NCBI GenBank assembly: GCA_051453625.1
Contig: JBOZIK010000001.1
Coordinates: forward strand, 241,503,161-241,567,160
DNA length: 64,000 nucleotides
Source: Welwitschia mirabilis
Lineage: Eukaryota; Gnetophyta; Gnetopsida; Welwitschiales
Reading direction: 5' to 3'
The translations under genes and the position numbers were made by a program. Below the pieces are notes generated by a model that worked only from the letters and a program-made list of their open reading frames with translations, searched no databases and was not told the DNA's origin. Of the stretch, positions 55,301 to 64,000 are shown one piece after another (position 1 is the stretch's first letter; the number at the start of each line of letters is the position of its first letter).

Positions 55301-56040
55301 AACAGTAAGGCCAAAATGACCCACCCCATTAATAAGGATCTTTTCAATACATTAAAAGATGGCTATTAATGAACTTACAAAAAAAACCACAAGATTCGCA
55401 TTTTGAGAGGAAAGCATGTTGAGGAAGGTACATCTAAAGTTAGATGTCAAATAATAATTTCTTATATACTTATTAAGTTTTTAATTGCTTTAAGTGAGCA
55501 ACTTTAGGATACAAACTAGAGAGCATAATTAAAAGTGATCTTGAAGAAGCCAAGTGACCTGTCTAATTTGGCTCCACCCGTCTTAACGATTGCTTAACTT
55601 TTAATTATATATTTTTTATCTTTCACTTTTAAAAAGAGATTGGTTGTTTTTACTAGACATAGATTTACAACATCATAATAAGTCATCCACCACTTAAACC
55701 ATGACTTACGTCATTTTAAGCAAGGAGGCGATGCCTACATGATGGTACCTTAGATCAAATGATGTTAAAGCCTTCTTTCATCCTAAATAGAGTAGCTCAG
55801 GTGGGATTCTTACACTTTGTGAGAATAATAATTAATTATGATTATCTAATCCCTATGTCTCCTTATGTATCATTTGAGATAAGTGAAGATTCTTGAGAGT
55901 ATTGTCATCAATTAGAACATCCAAAATGTACTATGAAGAGAGCATTTCCAACTTGCTTTATTTTTAGGGTTTTTACATTCTTAAAGCTATTTGGAATATA
56001 AAATAGATGTATTGTAGTACGAAACTAAGCCTTTTGCTTA
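55301..56040. other. element I interior, right end, non-coding
   Basis: AT-rich sequence between the exon-like frame and the pol C-terminal remnant. No similarity recognised. Confidence 0.45.
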
Positions 56041-57947
56041 AGTTTCAAGGACGAAACTTTTTAAAGGGTAGAGTAATATCATGTCCAGACTTTTAAGGTT
56101 CAAAGACTTATCCTAAAAGTTTAATTAAAATAAATTTTGTTATTATAGATTCTTAAGCTAGTCAAATTATTATATGTATTTATTTTAAGATTTCTAGTGT
56201 TGCAATTTTTATTGCGAAAATTTTATGCAATAATACCTCGCATTTTATAGTAGTCATAATATTGCCGTTGTTGAAAATTCTTATGATTTAATTATGATTC
56301 TTAGGGTTAAAATTTTGTAACTGTTGAACTTATATCTAGCAAATAGTTTAAACATGGTTTTTGGAGATTTCTCGTTATTGTAATAATTTTATGATGAACA
56401 TTGCTATTTATTATTGAGATGTAAATGCACCCAGTTGTCTGGCAAAGAATGAAATAAGGGTGGTTACCAAATCTTTATCAACTTTTGTCACCTCGATCAC
56501 TTTCCTTAATGATGTTTTGTTTTCATATTCTCGTGACCCTTTGCATTTTACCAAACCTTAGCTATAAATAAGACCCTCTTCCTTTTTCCCCTCACTTTTG
56601 TTTTTGCAGAAGCCTTCGCTATCGAATCTTGGAGCTTGGATAAGCCTTCGAACCTTCAAGCCTTAGACTCTTTGGGAGTTCTTGAATCTCCATTTTAATT
56701 CAGGTATAGTTTTATGGCTTAATCTACTTTCTTGTATGGTTTTTATGTTCTTTCATTTTATTCTTGTATGGCTTATGATTCTTCGATTCCTTTCGTATAT
56801 GATTTTTGATTCTTCGAATCCTTTCTTGTATGGCTTATAGTTCTTCGATTTCTTTCTTGTATGGTTTATAGTTCTTTGATTATTTTCTTGTATGGTTATG
56901 ACCTTTCATTATTTCCTTGTATGGTTCTTATCTTTCATTTCCTGTATGTTCCAATTAATTCTTGCGTATTTTACATGTTTCATGAATTTTTCTTGTTTGT
57001 TCTTGTAAGTCTCTTTTATGCATGTATTAACTTGGTCATGAATATAATTCTATGCTTAAAACTTACAAAGTAACCAAGTTATGCGACCTTAGGGGCTGGG
57101 TCACCTAAGCGGCTCCTATTGGCCATGGGAGTGAGCCATCAGAGTGATCATGGTAATGTTTATGATCCATCTAGTTGTGCATGACATGATGTTTTTGCGG
57201 CTTTAGAGGGTTTACTCCATCTGAAGGGTTCCTATTGGCTATAGGAATGAACCACAAGACAAATGGGTATCTTTAACACCCTTCTGATAGAGCATTTTAT
57301 CATTGTATATTCTTGGATTATTGAGATTTAAAAATGTGTATCTAGATTATTGTGTCTGGTATGAGGTATTGGTCATTATATTTTCTTGAGGATCCCTTCT
57401 TGAGCTTAGAAAAATCTTTACTTAAGGCCTTGCCATGAACCATATTGAAAACTATGAAGGTTACAGCTCTCACACTATGCTGTTTGTGTTTAACAAGTGG
57501 TTGAGTGAAGCACTAAAAAAGCAATCTATCTTGTCCAGAAGGGCATTTAAAACATCGATTTTTCCAGCTTGTGCATGAGAAATTGTAAAAATAGAGCGAT
57601 TTATTTATCCTTGTAATCTATTATATATTATGATTAACTTTTAAGATATGATGTCAATATGATATTTGTGCTATCCTAGAATTAAAGAAGAGTTCATTTT
57701 CTCTTGTATTTAAACATCATGTGAGTTATTTATCTTCTCTACCTTTAAAAGATACTTAAGGATGTATTTTATTTGCATGCATATAGCTTTATTTAAGAAT
57801 AATTTGACCAAATATTTAATAAAAGCATTTGTGAAAGTTTAAGATCATAGTTTTGGGTTAAAAATTCTAGGATGTTTCATTTGGTATCAGAGCATAAATA
57901 AGTTTTGAATTAAAGGAAAAATTTAGGGTATTACACTATCTTTTCAC

Positions 57948-58050
57948 AGCCTAAAGTTTCGAACGTTGCTCTCATATCAAAATGCAATGTCCATCTTTTT
58001 ATAACCTAAAGTTTTAAATGTTGATCTAATACCAAAATGTAATGTCCTAA
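57948..58050. repeat. ~55-bp tandem repeat containing a minus-strand PBS
   Basis: Two units share CCTAAAGTTT...TGTTG(C)TCT..ATA.CAAAATG.AATGTCC, with primer-binding-like cores rc(GCTCTCATATCA) at 57968-57979 and rc(GATCTAATACCA) at 58023-58034. A third partial unit (GTGCAATGTCCATC) is at 50007-50020, left of element I, so I inserted within this array. Confidence 0.75.
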
Positions 58051-59942
58051 TCCACAACAGAAAACTTTAAGCTTACTGTGATGCTGAAATATAACATTTT
58101 AAAATTTAACCCAAAAACTATGAATGTTACTTGACTTAGCCATCTAAGCTAGTAAGACACTTAAGAATTATTTTTTGATAAATAATAAATAACCTTACCT
58201 ATATGTTGCTTTCAAATATACCATCTATGGCTTAAATTAAGGGTACAATAAATCTATAAAACACAAACATAAACATATAACTTTGCATTAAGAGAGAGTA
58301 AATAACACTTGTAATCCTTCCAATAAAGGGAAGACAAATACATTGCTAACATATGCATATATCTGTAACATTTACTTAATGCTAAAATAAATCTTAGTAT
58401 GGTAACCATGTTTACATAAATATCACAATTTTATTAGGACATCCAAGGTCTTTCAAATAAATACATGCATCTAAATAACAAGCATGAAAAATGGTACTCA
58501 ATCCATCTAGCATCAGCTAGCTCTTTCCAAAATCTTCTTTTGTATGGGTCCTACACATCCAAGTATGACATGAAAACTGTAACCTTTGTAGTTCCTAGTA
58601 TGGTCCATGACAAGTTTTAAGTAAGAGGATTCCAAGAACAAGATAGAATTCTCAAGAAAAATCGAAATGCAACCAAGATAATCCAAGAATGCAATGCCAA
58701 ACAATCTAAGATGTACTGTCAAATAATATAAAATGAATTGTAAGATGTGACTAGGACAACATTTTCAATTTATTTGGTTCGACTCATCCAGAGGTGAAAA
58801 ATTACTCCTTTTACTATCTGGTGGTAATTTACAGTAATCTGGATGCACATATCCAAAGGGTAACATTTACTTCTTTTACTCTCTCGAGGTAATTTACTAT
58901 AATTCAAATCAACACATCTAGAGGGGATAATTTACTCCCTTTACTCTCTAAAGGAAACTTTTAGCAATTCAAAATATATCAAATATAGATTAATGAAAGG
59001 TCACAAAGCTTAAGTTAATATGGGTAAGGGTTGAGATAAAAGAATCCTAAGCAAATTATGATGCATAGTGTATGATTTATGAACAGAACTTGTAAACTTC
59101 AAATAATATATGAGATACTAAATAAGCTTTTAAGAAATGTAAGCATTATGAGATAGAAAAAAAATACAAGAAAGTAACTAAGACAAAAACCATATAAGAA
59201 ATAGACCAAAAATCATACTTGAAATTAAGATGAAGATTTGAGAACTTTTGGAGATTTCAAAGCTCCAAGTTAAAGTCTCCAAGATTTGATAGCAAAGGCT
59301 TTCTAAAGATATGAAATGAGAGAAGAAGAAGAAGGTCCTATATATAGCAGAGGATGAAGGATGTAAAAAAACATGAGATCATGAAGAGACACCATCATGA
59401 AAGAGGGTGGTAAATGTGGTGGATGTGGCGGAAGTGGTGAAGGTGGTGGAAGTGGTGGGGATTTCGTTACCTTAACAGGTCATTGGGTGCATAATATTTC
59501 ATTGTAATAAATAATAATGCATTTATTAAAATAAGGAATAAAAATGATCCATCACATAAATATAATTTCCATGTTTAAATAAAGGATAAGTACACTAATT
59601 AAACAAGGAAAACAATGCAACCACTAACTTGTCCACTAACATGACCACTACTTTAATCACAACTTTAACCATTATCATAGCCATTAAGATAGTCACTATT
59701 TTAATTACTAAAGATCCCAATTAAACTACCAAGTATTTACAACAAGAATAATATTATGGCTATTACAAAATGAAAGGACTTAAAATAATAATTACAACAT
59801 AAATTTTTTACAATATAATTATATCTCAATGACAAGAAAAGTAAATATAATAAATAAATTTGCTTAAGGATCCTATAAAAATAAAATTATTTTAATTAAA
59901 TTTGTAAGCTAAATCTTTAGACTTGAAAATTTGAAAGTAACA
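58038..59942 (-). repeat. LTR J, minus strand, related to element I
   Basis: It starts (minus) TGTTACTTTC at 59942 and ends GGACATTACA at 58038, 1905 bp. The order of conserved words matches the element I LTR (AAGTTTAATTAAAATAA, GATCCTTAAGC, CATAATATT, ACCCAAAACTA/GGGTTAAA), with strong divergence. A polypurine tract rc(CCACCCCTTAAG) preceded by LKFGGENLLRGGV-type pol tail lies on its right (59947-59985). A primer-binding site lies on its left (58023-58034). It therefore has element-internal sequence on both sides. A GGTGGA-rich tract lies at 59404-59462. Confidence 0.8.
59404..59462 (+). repeat. G-rich GGTGGA-type tract
   Basis: Repeated words GGTGG, GGAAGTGGTG and GGTGGTGGAAGTGGTGGGG with no long homopolymer. 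It lies within LTR J, at the place where element I's LTRs have a short CACCACCTCAACCACC-like stretch. G-quadruplex formation is possible in principle. Confidence 0.75.
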
Positions 59943-59985
59943 TTACTCCACCCCTTAAGAGGTTTTCTCCTCCAAACTTGAGCTA

Positions 59986-62900
59986 TAATACATCTATTTA
60001 ATATTCTTAAGTAGCTTCTCTTTTTATCTCTTCTAATCGTTGTACTTACAAAGTTGAATTTATCTTTTTTCATGCCATATAAATTATTCAATAAGTTAAA
60101 ATGTTGTCTACAGGCTTGATAATCAAATATATTGATCATCTGATAACACCAATCATTTGTTGTATCTGAATGATTAAGCCTCTAGAAATTCATTTCTTCC
60201 TCTACCCTTCACTTTGACTTTATGGCATATGCTCTAAAAGTTATATTTTATATGTACATCAATCTTCAAAGTTTATAAAAACTCTTTTGTTATGCATGAA
60301 CTTTCAACCTTCCTCATTTCTTAAGGTCATAATGATTAGTTGATTCGAGAAAACATTATGAACTAGTATATCTTTCATGAAAGGCTGGATAAAGGCTACA
60401 TAATTGCTTTTATAAAAAATTCTAAGAATGCAGTTGTATATACTTAGAGATGGTTGAAAACTATTCAATTTCATAAGCTAAACTATCTTAATGATCTCCT
60501 TGTTTTGATCAAAACCAAAATAACTTGTTCTATTAAATCCAAAACTGTAAAATCAATTATTACAATAGAACAACCTTTCACTTTAAAACCATGATAGTTA
60601 CCTCTAAAGATGTTATGTTAAAATTCCTCAAGCCTAAGCTTATGATGCAAATCTCTTCTACTCCTTTGTTGTATGCTTGTTTCAATGCCTCTTCAATACC
60701 TCTGCATGTATAATCTAGTTGGATTTCCACTTCAAAGATTAGTATGTACATCAAGTCAATGTGTGTTAAGCAAAAAAAACTTGCTGACATATTTGTCTAC
60801 TTTTAATAAAGGAAAACAATAAGACATGTGCTAAGTAACTTGACATGAGTGGATCTTTAAATTTTTCATGAAGATAACTAGATAATATACCATAGAAATC
60901 TAGGTTTCCAAAATAATTATGCCTTATGAGGAAGCTAAAAACTCCAAAGGTTTCTTTGAACCATAATGAGGAACTAAAATATAGAAAAAGCATTATTTTA
61001 TTTCCTTACATAAAAACTATGCTGCACACTTAGATCTAAGTAATGAAAGATGTCAAGCTTAAAAGACTACTTACATGAGCCAAATTTTCTAAACAAGTAC
61101 AAGATAGCTCATTTAAAGATTTAAATAAAGATGAGTCTTAAGCTTTTGACACAAGTTCCAAAATTTTAGTGTTTAAAGCATTAACCAAATAGCTATAGCA
61201 TCTAAAGATGACATGGTATTTTGATCAAAACTGTAAGAAATAAAACTTTGTTCTTTTATTTCTAGAATCTTGAAGATTAATTAATGTCGACAAATCTAAT
61301 GTGCTGAGTATAGGTGGCAGATCTTGATAAAAGTGAGCTGCAAAGGTTATTTAAGTCCAAACAATGTGAGGAGATTTTATAATCACCAAAAATAAAAAAG
61401 GATAATAGTTATTTATTCATCCTAGACTATTAAGAGGAGAATTAATGAGTATAATACTAAATGAGAGAGGCAATTAGAAAATGGGCACTCCACAAGTCAC
61501 ATGGCATGTATGGCATGATCATCATGATTCATATGTGAATCATGACATATCATCATGAAGCCATAAGTATCCTTTACAACTATGTCAGCTACAAGTGATG
61601 ACCCTAATGCTGCCAAATGAAAAGGACATGTGTCAAGACATTATTAGTCTAGCTATAGTTCATTTATAAATATCAAAGAAAGACAAGTTTAATTTTTAAA
61701 ACTTGTAAAATTTATTAGCTAAATTTAATGAAGCTAAGATGGTCATGAAATTTGTATAGTCAATGATAAAGGATGAACATAAGAAAGAGGTTGTAAAAAG
61801 GTAACTAGTAAATTAATGGTCACATGAATGCAGAGATCACTAGGCCTTGAATAGCTAAGACCAATATACTAGAATAGATTACAAGAAAGTGCTGCTTAAT
61901 TTAATAATAAATGGGATGCTAAGAAGATACTATTAAACCAGAGATTTTAGTTTTGGAAAAAAATTGTTTTTAATAGTTACATTCAAAAAGTATCTCCATC
62001 AGAACTCTGTAGTGCCCTCATTTAACAAGATCACGAGGAGGGATTGATGATTGATAGCTTTTCTAGTTTCTTATTTAACTTTATGTTGTGCAAGCATGGA
62101 ATGACTACACCCTCATAGGCCTTGAGCAGTTAATAAAGAATTTAAAATTTCTTGCATTTCATTGTTCTCAATTAGGCCTGATGATGTCTGATCTACTGAC
62201 TTTGAAAAAGATGGACAAGGTCTCATTTGTGAGGCTTTATTTTGTTGATACCCCTAAGATTTTTAAGGAAGATGTAGACAGTGATGGGATATAGATAGAT
62301 AGCTAATTTATCGAGGTAAGATGTACTTTTTATTACTTTTATTGGTGGCTTTTTGTTAATTGAGTTAGCTAGTGTTCTGTCTCTAGCTAATAGTCTAGTG
62401 GTTTCTAAAAAGAGAAATGATGTTAAGATCCTCTTGGTATAAGGATTTCATGTATCTTCAACTCAACAGATATGTGTAAGTGATAACCAACGTACCTACA
62501 GATTAGAATTTGAAGATCTATTACCAAATCTATGACCTAAGGTTAAGAGATAAAAATAGTAGTACCCCCAGCAATGTTGAGATGAAGTTCCTAATGAGAT
62601 TTTGAAATGTTAGATTATAAATTGCCTATCGAGGATGGAAGAAAGATCTGATGTGGGCATTTAGTCATCTACCCATGATAGTTGGTTAATATTTTAAGGC
62701 ATAAAATAAAAATGAGAGGATGTTATTTCCAAAAGTGTAACTATGAGAAGATAAAACATGATACATGAAATAGGAGGAAAGACAGTGGCATAAGCATATT
62801 CAATGAAAACATATTTGACAAGTTTGGAATGCTTTCATAACACATTTCCCTAAGACTAGAGAATTGCCTAATTCCCACTTTCCTAAGCATCACATACTTC

Positions 62901-64000
62901 ATTGGAATAAGAGGTTTAGATCAACTTTGCTAACAAAACTAGTGTCTCCTTTTCCCACACTCTCAAGAGCTTTCATTCTCTTTCTCTATCTTTCTATCAA
63001 AAATCCTATTTCATTTTCCACTCCTCTCAGGTTTAGGATATCCTTCTCCAGAGTGCCTAGCCTATTTTCTTTAATTAGTCTCTTAGATAAAACACTTATG
63101 TGGTCCTTTACTCTTCTAAAGTATTGAAGAATCTGAATAAGTGATATTGTTGAAGTCCAATTCCTCAAACTGCATGGTAAATTCCTCTATCTCGCATTTC
63201 TGGCTATTGTAAACTAGAAGTTGATTTAAGAGTGTGACAAGGATGGACTTCTTAGATGGAGGAAAGTAAAAATTAAGGTTGAAAATTATTTTGTTTAGAG
63301 GAAACTGACATTTGGCGATAATCACATAGTCATCCCTCAGCGTTATAGTCATTGCAATGTGATGTACTTCACACTAATAGTCGTGCTGCGTCTTTCCTAT
63401 GTGCTCACAGTTCTGCATGCATCGTCTGTTACAGCACTTAAAACACACTTACACACATACAAATCTTCCTATTTCCGAAGTTCTATTCATTTCTTAAAAG
63501 CTGATTCAATTGTTTGAGAAGTGCGTCAATCCAGAAAAGAGCCTTCAGACATTTTCTTTGGCAACACTGATGTTCCGCGCATTCCATCCACTAAGCCCTA
63601 GTCATGCCAAGAAAAACAGTCGCTGCCTGCTCCTTTGTCTAGTAGTAATACAAGCCAATATCAATAATAGGTATTCATTTTTCAACTCTGTTTGGGAGCG
63701 TTTTGTCTTCAGTTGAGTTTTTCAGTGACAAAGCCTCATGGAAAAGCAACAAAACAGTGGAAATCTGTAACGCATTCTTTAAGCGACTACATCTCAAGCA
63801 AAGACACAGTAATCTTCGAAATCGCTGTATGGAGTCATTAGACTCTCAAGGACAAGATCATGAATTCACCCATGAAACTTTGCATGGATCATGAAAAGCA
63901 GTAAAGCAAAAGCAAAACTTTTGAAATATTTAGACATTTGATCAATCTTACTTTCCATGTGCACTAGTTTGCTAAAAAAGTTTCCATCTAACCTTAAGAA
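59986..64000. other. AT-rich end of window, no gene recognised
   Basis: By position, the first part should include the interior of the element that ended in LTR J (minus strand). Frames at 60139-59909, 60790-60578 and 60993-60766 show no gag, RT or integrase motif beyond the pol tail. The interval 63360-63900 is less AT-rich with frames at 63510-63716 and 63703-63894 that I do not recognise; it might be host exon or UTR sequence. No splice-supported gene model can be built. Confidence 0.45.

Larger units (their letters stand above)
50026..57935 (+). mobile_element. LTR element I, non-autonomous Del/Tekay-derived, CTATC target duplication
   Basis: Direct LTRs lie at 50026-51869 (1844 bp) and 56082-57935 (1854 bp). 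The first is followed by the primer-binding site TGGTATCAGAGCC (51873-51885). The second is preceded by CAAGGACGAAACTTTTTAAAGGGTAGAG, i.e. the KFQGRNFLKG pol C-terminus plus polypurine tract typical of Del/Tekay chromoviruses. LTR ends are TGTCCAGAC (CGTTTAGAC in the 5' copy) and GGTATTACA. CTATC lies at 50020-50024 and 57936-57940, apart from one unaligned base at the left edge. Rejoining the flanks restores a ~55-bp tandem repeat. The 4.2-kb interior has no gag, RT or integrase that I can recognise. Confidence 0.87.

Noticed and set aside
1-64000. A new defence-type or operon-like multi-gene system
   Set aside because: No intact cluster of co-oriented genes exists here; every recognisable coding block is transposon-derived or broken.

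Overview
This is about 64 kb of AT-rich plant nuclear DNA, apparently from a draft seed-plant (probably angiosperm) assembly. The sequence does not let me name the species. The evidence is Ty1/copia and Ty3/gypsy retrotransposons of plant type, initiator-Met primer-binding sites (TGGTATCAGAGC and variants), a LINE zinc-finger remnant, CA microsatellites and nine runs of N (3318 N in total). I find no intact host gene, no RNA gene I can defend, and nothing prokaryotic. Almost everything recognisable is nested, decayed transposon sequence.

Layout. 1-3849: gap, (CA)n and AT-rich sequence without genes. 3850-8264: a minus-strand copia element (D), with pol at 3850-6128 and gag at 7425-8264, split by a 5'-truncated plus-strand gypsy fragment (A, 6127-7418). 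8941-9566: a GC-richer island holding a broken minus-strand fragment of a protein phosphatase 2C gene, directly abutting gypsy element B. 9567-14615: gypsy B (minus, both LTRs), followed by the 3' end of a second minus copy (14616-14990). 14991-19928: gypsy C (plus, 5'-truncated). 19928-20179 and 29000-29011: a gypsy LTR fragment in inverted orientation, split by a copia composite (20180-28994) that has identical outer target duplications (ATAAT) and contains two tandem pol copies around a 100-N gap.

29373-45989: a 16.6-kb LTR element (G) with 2.1-kb LTRs, a perfect ACATG target duplication, a purine-rich tract before the 3' LTR, and only gag and protease visible. It carries a nested 5.4-kb minus-strand LTR element (H, 37670-43079) that encodes a copia-type gag plus a plant-transposon-protein-like frame, with no visible polymerase. 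45995-50019: a sparse region with a possible coding remnant, a SINE-like B box, a LINE zinc-knuckle remnant and a CA microsatellite. 50026-57935: a 7.9-kb element (I) with 1.85-kb LTRs, a Del/Tekay-like pol tail and 4.2 kb of unidentified cargo. It is inserted in a tandem repeat beside a related minus-strand LTR (J, 58038-59942). 59960-64000: no gene recognised.

Insertion order readable from nesting: gypsy LTR before copia composite; G before H; J-type LTR repeat before I. The elements are genomic parasites and do not form a joint pathway. The points most worth a second look are element H (gag plus transposon-protein frame), the PP2C fragment beside gypsy B, the tandem copia composite sharing one target duplication, the LTR motif arrays (TTGACT-type and GGATGTCC-type), the shared 5' truncation point of gypsy A and C, and duplicated sequence at several assembly gaps.
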